Shown here one piece after another: positions 43,641 through 53,399 of a DNA stretch of 64,000 bases. The DNA is taken from positions 131,815,929 to 131,879,928 of the forward strand of contig NC_088911.1 in assembly GCF_963576675.1 (NCBI RefSeq), written 5' to 3'. The position numbers and the translations under genes were made by a program. Numbering within the stretch: the stretch's first letter is position 1; every line of letters starts with the position of its first letter. The notes below the pieces were generated by a model. It made no database searches, was not told the DNA's origin, and saw nothing but the letters and a program-made list of their open reading frames with translations. This DNA comes from Euphorbia lathyris. Its lineage: Eukaryota; Streptophyta; Magnoliopsida; Malpighiales; Euphorbiaceae.

Positions 43641-44427
43641 TAAAAGTGGCGATGATTAGTTTGATAGCGAATACCCGTATAATCAATACAAGTATCCAAA
43701 AGTTTAAACTGATAGTTAAGGTTCAAAAATAGCTTTTATTATAATATTTGACATACCCAACACGTGAATGCTCCATGAGTTTGAAGAATGTAGCACGTAT
43801 GTCCATCGTACCATGTGTTGAAATTCCTTTTAATAAATGCGAGTTATCAGGACTCAAATCCTTTACTTGGTCTAAAAGAGTCTTATACTATGCAATGAAC
43901 CATTTTAACTAAAAGTTCAACATGATAGTTAAGGTGAAATAATAGCTTTTATTTGTCATGGAAATCATTTGAACCACAAATTAAAGCTCATAATTAAAGT
44001 TCAAGAATAATTTTTATATTAATCCCTGACACACTCATACATGGGCATACAATACATTCTCATCGTGAGTTGAAATTTTATCAACAAATGAAATCATCAG
44101 ATCCATCACTTGATCTACAACACATGTTATTAGCTAACAGGATTCAAATTACACTCGGTCACTTAGTTTAAGAAGCCATAATATCATATCATCAAATTAT
44201 TTTAAACCAAAAATTTAAACTAATGTATAAAATTATTATAAATTTGTGATATATACATTGAGAGAATATCAGTATATTGAAAAGAAAAAAAAAGTCAACT
44301 CATTGAAAAGAAATTAATCTGGCAAAATACAAACTGAGAAGCTTAATGAATGTAAATTACAAAATTCCATATTTCATAAAAAAAAAAAAAAACATCCTTG
44401 TATGGAGCTGAGTTTGAATTAAATAGA
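43641..44427. repeat. Degenerate tandem repeats downstream of the SWEET gene
   Basis: Phrases GATAGTTAAGGTTCAAAAATAG, TAGCTTTTATT and CACGTGAATG/ACACTCATACATGG recur two to three times (about 43,690-44,110) in units of about 200 bp. Similar blocks are common in dicot genomes. No coding potential. Confidence 0.5.
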
Positions 44428-47400
44428 TCATTTAAGTAATTGATGATGGAAGGGTTGAGAAGATGAAGAAGAAGGAGGAGAGAAAAGAGTGTCATATTGC
44501 CAACCTTGTTCCAGTACATCATCATTAATAAGATTCCTATTATATCTTTTTCCATTTCTGCAGTATATTAGATACAGTACTATCTGTGCTATTCCAAGTA
44601 CAAATCCAACCCCATTTGGCACCTGTTTGTTTTTCACCACATAACCAAATAATATTATATATTATATATGTAGCAATTTTTATGAGGCTATTTTTTTGCC
44701 AACATGTTGAAAAAGACCACAGCTCAATATAAATGGGACAGATGTGTACATCAAATTTTATTTTATATATGAAAAGGGTAAAGTAAAAAAAATTACTGTC
44801 TAATTTGGCAATTTTACGTGATTTAAAAGTTTATAAATACATATATGTAATTTATGCTATTTACAAATTTTTTTACCTAAAAAAATATTGCATTGTTAGA
44901 AAGAGTGATCACTAGCAGAATAATTTGTAAATTACTTCATATATATATATATATACTACATAGATACTTTTACTTTATTTTTTGACCAACTAAGCTTTAC
45001 TTTGTTTTTTCTAGCATTGGATAAGCTTACTTTGTCAAAGTTTATCCTCATCCAATAGTGGAAAAAACAAAATAAAGCTTACTTTGTCAAAAACAAAGTA
45101 AGCATAGCCTAACCCTATATACATAAATGTCTAATTTCACAAATTAACTAAAAAAATTAATTGATATTTTTCAACTCCAAACTCTATAATTGTATACCGA
45201 ATTTTATAATTTTTTGAACCATATATTTTTGAGTGGAAATGGTTTTTTTCTTTGCATTTTCTTTTATATAATTATTGATAATATATATACGCCAACTGAA
45301 AAAACACAATTATTGTTTTCTCAAAAAAAAAAAAAAAAAAAAACACAATTATTGCATTGGGCTTAAAATTATCATGCACGTAGACCTTTTTTATTTGCAA
45401 GATTTTCTTTTTTGCTTAATATATAAAAAATCCATGAACTTGTATAAAAAAATCAAATGGTCCTTAAACTTATAAAATGTCACTCCTAACTTTCTGAATT
45501 TGTTTAAAGTATCCATCAGTCATATGAATTTGTTTAAATTGTCCTATCAGTCATATGAATTTGTTTAAATTGTCCTATTACCTTTATGAAGTTTGTATTG
45601 CAGATGTTTTTTTACAGATTTGGATTTATGAGAAATATATTGTTATTTTGTATTTTTATTCATTTTATGGATTCTTTTTACTCTTTGTAGTCATTTTCAT
45701 CCCTTCGTAGATATTGGATAATTTATTTATCTGTAATGATGTAAAGTTTTATTTCTTACATTTTGCTTGTTGTACATCTTTTTTTTTTATCTAATGAAAT
45801 TACAAGCAATTTCTCAAAAAAAAAAAAAAAAAAAAAAACAACAAAATAAAAAACTTGGTATAAAAAATCAAATGGTCCCTTAAACTTATAAAATGTCACT
45901 TTTAACTTTCTGAATTTGTTTAAAATAATCCATTCATATGAATTTGTTTAAATTGACCCATTACCTCTATGAACTTGCTTACAATAATTTATTGAATTTG
46001 TACTTATTTATCAGATTTTTTTCTTATTTTGTCACATGAATTTAAAGGGTTAATCATATCATTCTATACAAATTTAAAGGACGAGGGAAACACTTTATAA
46101 ATTTAAAAGCTCATCATTCTTTTACCAAGCTGAGAGGACTTCAATTATTTTTGAATTTTAAATTATCTCACAACTAGTTATAAATTTTAGTTTAGTATAA
46201 TATTATTTTGGCAGGAAAATATTAGTAAAACACATAATTAATCATGTTAAGTAACATTAAGCTTTCAATTAACCCATTTTATATACTAGGAGTAAATTTA
46301 ACTCTCTCAAAACGTTATAGGCTGATAATTAAGGACACGGTATAAATTTAACTTTATGATTATTAGACGAAAGCAAATTTATTTTTCACATGTAAAATAG
46401 TTCAAAACATTTATAAGACGGTGGAATTTCAATTGTCATTAACAGATTAGACTATTATTTTATACGTAGAGGTTTAATTCGATTTCATATTCTGATAATT
46501 AAGAGAAAGAAGAAAGTAACTTACCCCAAGAAAAACGTCAGCCGTGAGAAAAGCGTAGAAAGTCCAAATGGCTCCATTCAGAAAGAAGAAGAAGGAGAGG
46601 AGGAATGGCATGAATTCTACACTTTTTGTTGTCACCACTGTTTTCTGAAACCCACATACATTATTGTTATTATTAATCAACCACACATTTCAATATTATT
46701 TATTTCATCATTCACATTTTTTTTGGGACCATAAACTAGTACAATAATAATAATAATAATAATAATTTTTTAATTAATGAAAAAACCATATAAATATGAA
46801 TGAATTTTGTCTTACAATAATTTGTTTCCGAAGAAACATTCTTTTTTTTGGTTCGTAAGTGTATTCCATTCCCAAAGGCGAGGATTGAACCCTGGACCTT
46901 TGGTTAAGGAATGAGAAGCCTTTACCACTCTACCACATAAAATCGGATTTTTTTTTTTTTAATTCTTGTGTTTGAATTGTCAGAAGATGTATAAAATCAG
47001 TATTCAAAACATTAGTTTCAAAAAAAAATTAATTGGGCTTTACTCAAGATTTTTTTTAAGAAAAAAAGTTAGTATCCAAATAATTTTTTAATGATAAAAT
47101 ATAAAGCTAAATAGTGCCAACTATAAACTAATAATTCTCTAATGTTTTTTATATAAAAAAATTAATTCTCTAATGCTCAGCACGGATGATTATATATAGA
47201 TAAGGTTATATAAGCGTATCACCACAAATGAGAAATTTATTAAATTTTGATATAAACAAATATCATTAATTCACCCATATATAAACCCAATTCAATTGGA
47301 AATATATATCTTTTTTTTTTTTTTTAGGAATGATTGATAATTATCTTCGTGATGTTTTTTTTTATATATATAATTTGTCTTCGTGACTAGATCTTCTTAC

Positions 47401-47440
47401 CAAATGTATATTTAATTTTTTTAATAAAAGGGCAGCCAAC

Positions 47441-47471
<31 letters not shown>

Positions 47472-49189
47472 GATTGCATAAAAAAATATAAATATATAAT
47501 TAATAAAGAGAAAACGTAAAATAATTAATTAGAATGTGAACAAAAACTGATCTAATTAACTTCTAAACTAATGTCAACTACTTTCCTATACTTAATTAAA
47601 AAAATATGTACTCAATCCAATTCAAAAAGATCATGCTTTATTTATTTATTTACCAAAATATCAAGTTGATATATAATAATGAGGCTATAACAAATTAAAA
47701 TCAAATCAAATTTTTGTATGCATTGTTTATTTTTATTCCGTATTCAGTACTATATGGTTAATTAAACTCATTTCTCTTTGCAAAATTGTCAACTTTATTG
47801 GTTGCCCTCACACCAATATGATTTTGTATAATCAAGCAAGCAACAAATCAAAAAATAATAAAATAATAAAATCACACCTTATATATTAATTTGGGAAAAT
47901 ATTAAAAAACTGTAATTTCTGCATTCGTAAATAAAGAAATATGTTTTTCCCCATTGACTAAAAACATAATTTTTTAATTTTGTTGAAGTAGAAATTGATA
48001 TATATATATAGGTGCTTTTTATACCTACTTTGTTTTTGACAAAGTAAGTTTTACTTTATTTTTTCTACCATTGGATAAGTTTACTTTGTCAAAGTTTATC
48101 ACCGTCCAATGGTAAAAAAAACAAAATAAAATTTACTTTGTCAAAAACAATATAAACATAGTCTAATCCTCTATCTATCTATATATATATTGTAAAATAA
48201 TAAAAATAATAATAATTTCGTATATTACATAATGGTACTCAACATATTACATCAATAAAAATTAATGCATGGCCATTAAAGTAAAACATAATTGCACAAA
48301 TATCTTTTGTTTAGTTTAAAAACATTAATTGCTCCCCATACTTTAAAAATATATTTTTTACCTCCTTAAATTTATTCAAAATAACGCATTGACTCCATTA
48401 AATTTTTAGTAATTAAGAAAGGAAGAAGAAGAGATAAAACAAATAAAAAACCCCCAACTCGGAACTCGGAACTGAGAACTCACCATGGCAGCAAGAGGAG
48501 AAGCATACATAATAATATTGAGTCCGGCACAGATAAACCCAGTCGCATTGATCCGTACATCTCCGACCAACGCCAAACGAGTCACCAGAACCGCCGCTAC
48601 TAAAAACCCCACATCTAAAAGCGCAATCGTAATTCCAGTTTTAACCTGCACTATAATCAATTAAAATCAACTAATTCCTCTCTAATCACACTAATTAACA
48701 ACTAATTAGCAATTACCTTCATCTTTGGCGAAGCATAGATGAGAAAAAGAGAAACATAAACAAGTTCAACAAGGATTCCAAAACCATTAACAGTAGCAAC
48801 AAGATAAGCTCCAGGTTTAATTATTCCATAATACGTCCATAAAGCTGCATTTAGCAATGTGCAAACATATGGAAGACTTTCAAATTCTTCCGTCGATCTG
48901 TTTTCTACTATTCTCCAAAATGTATTTCTGCGATTAATTAGTGTAAATCGATCGAAATTAGTGCTAATTAAACAAATTAAACTGAGAGATTTAGATTAGA
49001 TTAGATTAGAGAGGCTTACACAGGAGCGAGGAACATGAGAACTGAGATTACATTTCCTGCAAGTTCGATAAAAATGGAAATTAATAAGAAATATTGAATT
49101 AATGTTAGTGTATAAATAGGAAAAACAAAGAGGAGATTAGATTAGATTAGATTACCTATGACTCCGACGTAGAAACTTAAGGCAGCCAT
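44428..49189 (-). CDS. SWEET17-like: SWEET sugar transporter, clade IV (SWEET16/17-like), six exons
   Basis: Bidirectional sugar uniporter with two MtN3/saliva triple-helix bundles; clade IV members sit in the tonoplast and move fructose and other hexoses. Exons on the minus strand: 49,189-49,156; 49,056-49,020; 48,927-48,717; 48,645-48,484; 46,644-46,525; 44,622-44,428 (34, 37, 211, 162, 120, 195 bp). All introns are GT-AG; together 252 codons plus TGA, no stop. Seen: MAALSFYVGVIGNVISVLMF, STEEFESLPYVCTLL, ALWTYYGI, VATVNGFGILVE, then GLNIIMYASPLAAMKTVVTT, FMPFLLSFFFFLNGAIWTF, VFLGVPNGVGFVLGIAQIVL, all strongly SWEET. The C-terminal tail is Ser/His-rich and cytosolic by topology. Two introns (1839 and 1902 bp) are enlarged by mobile elements; the rest are 71-99 bp. 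Closest recall is Arabidopsis SWEET16/17; sugar specificity is inferred. Confidence 0.95.
44959..45113. mobile_element. Foldback MITE, copy 2, in SWEET intron 5
   Basis: The right half GCTTACTTTGTCAAAAACAAAG and the left half mirror each other, with inner arms GCATTGGATAAGC / TTTATCCTCATCCAATAG. Same family as 6866-7019 and 48,009-48,169. Confidence 0.75.
45316..45342 (+). mobile_element. Extremely 5'-truncated LINE insertion (27 bp)
   Basis: TTTTCTC plus about 20 A, flanked by a perfect 12-bp duplication ACACAATTATTG (45,304-45,315 and 45,343-45,354). The residue before the A-tail matches the LINE 3' end at about 45,808 (ATTTCTC then A). It lies in SWEET intron 5. Confidence 0.75.
45433..46010. 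repeat. LINE 3'-end fragment between two copies of a 150-bp repeat
   Basis: 45,433-45,600 and 45,851-46,000 are near copies (TATAAAAAATCAAATGGTCC, TTAAACTTATAAAATGTCAC, CATATGAATTTGTTTAAATTG). Between them, 45,610-45,838 looks like a LINE 3' UTR (TTTTATCTAATGAAATTACAAGC, then ATTTCTC and about 22 A). Non-coding, in SWEET intron 5. Confidence 0.6.
46836..46941 (-). mobile_element. tRNA-derived SINE, in SWEET intron 4
   Basis: On the minus strand, an A-box-like TGGTAGAGTGGTAAAGGC, about 35 bp, then a B box GGGTTCAATCC, then CTCGCCTTTGGGAATGGAA and ACACTTACGAACC. The tail matches the SINE at 49,468-49,609. It does not fold as a full tRNA (no acceptor pairing seen), so I call a SINE and not a tRNA gene. 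Confidence 0.7.
47443..47464. repeat. (TA)n microsatellite in SWEET intron 4
   Basis: Eleven or so TA dinucleotides. Intron 4 otherwise (46,645-48,483) is AT-rich with the SINE and MITE listed. Confidence 0.85.
48009..48169. mobile_element. Foldback MITE, copy 3, in SWEET intron 4
   Basis: ACTTTGTTTTTGACAAAGTAAG with ACTTTGTCAAAAACAATATAAAC, inner arms ACCATTGGATAA / CCGTCCAATGGT. Close to copy 2 in sequence. Confidence 0.75.
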
Positions 49190-49238
49190 TAATGGAAAAG
49201 GAAGAAGTTGGATTTGGCGAGAAAGGGATAGCAGGAGC

Positions 49239-49246
49239 TCTATATA
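49239..49246 (-). promoter_or_regulatory. Likely TATA box of the SWEET gene
   Basis: Minus-strand CTATATAG lies about 50 bp upstream of the ATG, within a CT-rich stretch, implying a very short 5' leader of about 20 nt. No promoter elements further upstream can be asserted. Confidence 0.5.
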
Positions 49247-49467
49247 GAGAGAGAAAGAAAGGAAGGAAGAAAAATTTGAAAATGATATAAGGTAGTACCG
49301 GTTGAATATGGTAATTTTTAAGGCAAATATTGTTCGCTAGTTTTCTTGCTCCGAATCGGTGAATCGCATAATTTCATAATCAAAATCAGATATCTGCTAT
49401 AAACGAAATTATTTCGCAAAGAAAAAAAAAGAAAACTATCACTATATTAAAAATAAAATGTTCACTT

Positions 49468-49609
49468 GACCAAAGGTTCAGGGTTCGATTCTCGCCTTTG
49501 GGAATGGAAAGAATTTTCGTAGTCAGCAGTTCCATCTATAAAGATGTAAATTATTGTGAAAGTGAATAGCCACTGCTATCGACGGTGTATACACTTACGA
49601 ACCAAAAAG
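49468..49609 (+). mobile_element. 5'-truncated tRNA-derived SINE upstream of SWEET
   Basis: Starts just upstream of the B box GGGTTCGATTC and ends ACACTTACGAACCAAAAAG. Flanked by AATGTTCACTT (49,457-49,467) and AATGGTCACTT (49,610-49,620), an 11-bp TSD with one mismatch. The A box is missing. Confidence 0.8.
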
Positions 49610-49773
49610 AATGGTCACTTAAAATTGTTAAAAACTTAAAAAATTAATTACAATTAATGTATGAATTTCTGAATTTGACTAGAAGATGTAAAATTCCGCA
49701 ACTTTATGAACATTACAAAATTGCCATTGCAGAATTAGTTTTAACATTTGGTAACTTGCATAATAAATATAGG

Positions 49774-50145
49774 GTAAATAATTTATTAGTCCTTTAGTTT
49801 TTACCTAACACACTGTTTAGTCTTCTATTTTGAAAAACACATTCTAAGGTCCCTATCTTTTACCAATATTAATCTTGTAGTCCTTTTATCTATTTTTTAG
49901 ATTTTTAACCGAACATATCTTAGCTTTTAGGACAACCACGGTACAATACAAGTTGACTATGTTACTCTCTTATTTTATATATCTGTTTATACTAAAATAT
50001 AACGATTATAAGTCTAAAAAAACTAGACAAAAGGACCAAATGGTTAATATTGGCAAAAGTTAGGGATCTTATAATGTGTTTTTTAAAATAGGGGGACTAA
50101 ACAGTGTGTTAGGTAAAAACTAGGAGACTAATAAATTATTTATCC
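49774..50145. mobile_element. MULE-type MITE, 372 bp
   Basis: TIRs over 70 bp: left GGGTAAATAATTTATTAGTC, right (reverse complement) GGATAAATAATTTATTAGTC, continuing TTTTTACCTAACACACTG on both. Perfect 9-bp TSD ATAAATATA (49,765-49,773 and 50,146-50,154), as expected for Mutator-like elements. Non-coding. Confidence 0.92.
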
Positions 50146-50384
50146 ATAAATATATGTGCTTCTTATTTTATTTATTTGTTGTGAGGGAGAAGTTGATCAA
50201 TAGTTGATGAAGAATAATATATATATGGGATAAGGTATAAATAAAATATTCATAATAATATTATGAGGAGTGATTTTATATGGTGTAATTTTATAATATT
50301 ATTTTTTCTAAGTAAAAAGAATTTCATTAGATAAGATCGATATTTAATGAACAAAACAACGAGGATTATGTATCCATTTATAGG

Positions 50385-51388
50385 GCCTTGAGATTCATTT
50401 TGATTGCGCTTTACCTCGACATTTCCAATTCATCCACTTCTTTAGCAATATTCGTAGCATTCATTTTGGCTCTTAGGTGTCGATGATCTGACGTGCTGCT
50501 GCTGTTACTTGCATCTGGTTAATCTGACATTGCAGGAATGAAGTAATCTTTAAGGAAGTTTCCAGTTTTATTCAACAATCGAAGATCACACTCTTTCGAA
50601 TGATTCGAGAGTCCTTGGCCACTTCTAAGGGTTTTTGCTCTTCTCGGAGAGATGCTGCTATTTTATCCCGTCTTTTGGCTTCTCCTAGGCCACCTCCTGC
50701 TCCCAACATTATTCCGGTCCATTGGCTTAAACCTCCTCTGGGCTGGGTTAAAGTCAATGTGGACGGATCTGCTTTTGGCACTCCTGGCGAGGCTGGAGCG
50801 GGAGGAATTTTTCGCAACCATCGAGGATTTCCCAAAGGTTGTTTTGCTTTTTCTACCCTTCCCTCTTTTGCTTATATGGCTGAATTGAGAGCCGCTATTT
50901 TCGCAATTGAACTTGCTTGGGAGAAAAATTGGCATCAGCTTTGGGTTGAGTCAGATTCAATGTACGTAGTTAATCTGCTTAGACACCGTGCCATGGATGT
51001 TCCTTGGAGTATTCGACAAGAGTGGTTACATTGTCTCAGCATTTGCTCTAGAATGAACATTATCTTTTCACACATCTTTAGGGAAGGAAATAGAGTTGCT
51101 GATGCATTGGCTAAGTTTGGAGTCTCTTCCTCCTTGATCAATTGGTGGCCTTCAGCTCCTGCTTTTTGCTACAGGTTTATCAATGATGACATTTGTAGTA
51201 TTTCACAATTGCGTTTTTCTTAACTTTTCCTTCCTTTTCTCCTTCCCCCTTCTTTTGTTTGTTCTCCTTCCTCTTCTCTTGTTCTAACACTCAATTTTTT
51301 CTTTTATTTATATATTGTGGGTTTGTCAGTTCTTGGGTCATGGGTGATCCCGCCCAAGCTCTGTCTCGTCCCAATTTTTATCAAAAAA
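50385..51388 (+). mobile_element. 5'-truncated LINE with RNase H end
   Basis: Flanked by ATGTATCCATTTATAGG (50,368-50,384) and ATGTATCCACTTTATAGG (51,389-51,406), a TSD with one indel, and ends in an A run. The only domain left is the C-terminal RNase H of ORF2 and its flank. Confidence 0.92.
50600..51223 (+). pseudogene. LINE ORF2 C-terminal RNase H fragment
   Basis: Open for 207 codons: WVKVNVDGSAFGTPGEAGAG, AELRAAIFAIELAW, LWVESDSMYVVNLL, then REGNRVADALAKFG. The Asp, Glu, Asp and Asp of the RNase H active site are in place. The fragment lacks RT and a start, so the open frame is accidental survival, not a gene. Confidence 0.85.
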
Positions 51389-51589
51389 ATGTATCCACTT
51401 TATAGGTTCTGAAAAAGAATCATTAACTTTAATAGAATTTATTTTCAAATTAGTAAATAAACTTAACAATAATTTATAATCATCAATCAAAATATCATAC
51501 GAAAATTAGAAATTTGGTCTAGTTAAATAGGCAACAAATATCACAAGTCAATCTCAATCTCATCCAAACGCTCAACTTTTAAGCTCAAT

Positions 51590-52195
51590 GTCTCTCAAAT
51601 ACTTATGGTATCTCCATCAAGCCAATCTCCATTCGACATTGCACGGTCAATACACCCTTTAGTCTAATCAGCAACACCCTTTCCTTACTCCCATGTAAAT
51701 AGAACCCCAAATCACAAGGACCGCTATCAGAAGTATCTTCCTGAAACCCTGACAGTAACTAATTAGGATGAAAGATTCCCTCCCTTTTTGAAAAGCCAAC
51801 AAGAGATCATTAAAATCTCCTTTGCAACACCAAGAGAGAGCATAATCGTCAGAAAGACCACACAACTGATCCCAAGAAGCATACCGACGAGCATGCTCAT
51901 GCATCCCATGGTAACCAGTAAACCGCCAGGGCATACTACCCCTAAATTAAGTTCCACATCCATAAATTTTGGATCAGAATTTAGAATTTTAACCATCCCT
52001 ATAGATGTCAGAATAGGCCCAAACCGCCATGCCTTCGCAGTAAATACTCAAACACTTAGCAAACTTAATTCTTCTTTGAAGTGCATCTAAAAGATTCAGA
52101 GAAATGCAGGTCTCAGAAAAGAAAATCATATCAACCTTATATTGATGGGCAATCATAAAAAAAACCCTACTATCCACAGGTTGCCCCGACCAGTA
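51590..52195 (-). pseudogene. LINE endonuclease fragment
   Basis: Minus strand, two frames: VDMIFFSETCIS, FAKCLSIYCEGM-VWAYSDI, then WRFTGYHGMHEHARR, SWDQLCGLS, WCCKGDFNDLL, matching the middle of the L1-type endonuclease. Several stops and at least one frameshift. No neighbouring RT. 51,407-51,590 holds nothing recognisable. Confidence 0.8.
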
Positions 52196-52279
52196 GACTC
52201 ATAAGGGAAACCAAACAAAACTTACAAATTCAATACGACAAACAAAACTTGCCAATACAATAAGACTCAAATAGTTTTA

Positions 52280-53399
52280 AATACTTATTAAATTGTTATT
52301 AAAACCACCCCCAATGTGGATAGAAAAGGGGTAAGAAACGTGGTGTGTGGTGATGTGAATTACTGGACAAACAAATGGACCAACCGTGGAGGACCTTATT
52401 TTTCTAGCAATCAACCGAGATCTCAAGCTAATATGATATAAATTGGGCCAATCTTTGTTATCGACCATTTGATCAGCCAACTGAACTTACACAACCTCGG
52501 TACCCTAACACGAGTGTCACTCATCATATAATGAACAATAACAGTCAGCTTCAAAACTTAGTACCCTATAAGGGATATGACAATATTTATTTGGATAATG
52601 GCCAATGTTTGTCTGTATGTCATTCGGGTACTTCTATCATTTATAATTTTGTTTAAATGACATTTTACACGTACCCCGTTTAACCAAGTATATTTTATCT
52701 GTGCAAAAGTTTTCAAAAGACAACTCACGCTTTTTTGAATTTTGGCCTTCTTATTTTATTATAAAGGATTAGGTCAATAAGAAAATCCTCTTGCGATGAC
52801 CGAGTAAAGACAACCTTTACATCATACTTATTGAGCTTCCATATGTTTTAGTTGGAGAAAATGTTTCATTTGATTATTGGCATGCTCGATTCGGTCATTT
52901 TCAGCCTCAAAGAGTTAGAACCGTTGTTTGCCAGCACAATCTTTCTTCCTCTAAACCTGCCCAGGCGTGCTTCTCATGTCCCATAGGAAAATAATCAAAA
53001 TTCCAATTACCTTATATTTCTCGTTCTAGTACTTTTACGTTTGAAACTATTCATTCAGATTTTTTTGGGTTCATCCCCTATTTTATCAAATTTAAGTCAT
53101 TGTTATTTTGTGGATGAATTTATCCAATTTAGTTGGATTTTTTGTTTAAAACAAAAAAGTGAAGTATCCGTGTTTTTAAAATTTCTATGTCATGATAGTT
53201 CGTCATTACAATGCCGAAATAAAAAAAATTCTCTCCGATTTTGGGGAACATTTCCAGAAATTAGGTTCATTTCTTAAACAACAACGCATTCATCACCAAT
53301 TGGTCAGTTCTCATACACATGAACAAAACAGTATCTCTGAAAGAAAAATTAGACACATGGTAGACATTGCCTTAACACTATTAGCTCATGCTTCACTTC
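52280..53399 (+). pseudogene. Decayed Ty1/copia protease, pre-integrase finger and integrase
   Basis: Pieces in order: PNTSVTHHIMNNNSQLQNL with YDNIYLDNGQCLSVCHSGTS (protease region, active-site D-T-G changed), FDYWHARFGHFQPQRVR ... CFSCPIGK (pre-integrase finger), TIHSDFFG, then ILSDFGEHFQKLG and IHHQLVSSHTHEQNSISERK (integrase core). Frameshifts and stops throughout. Interrupted at 53,399 by a hAT-like element inside ASLP-LKFW. Confidence 0.85.

Noticed and set aside
46836..46941. tRNA gene
   Set aside because: A and B boxes are present but acceptor stem pairing and size do not fit; a related tail is shared with the SINE at 49.5 kb.
50600..51223. 207-codon frame as a host RNase H gene
   Set aside because: It is within a TSD-flanked, 5'-truncated LINE and lacks its own start context and promoter.
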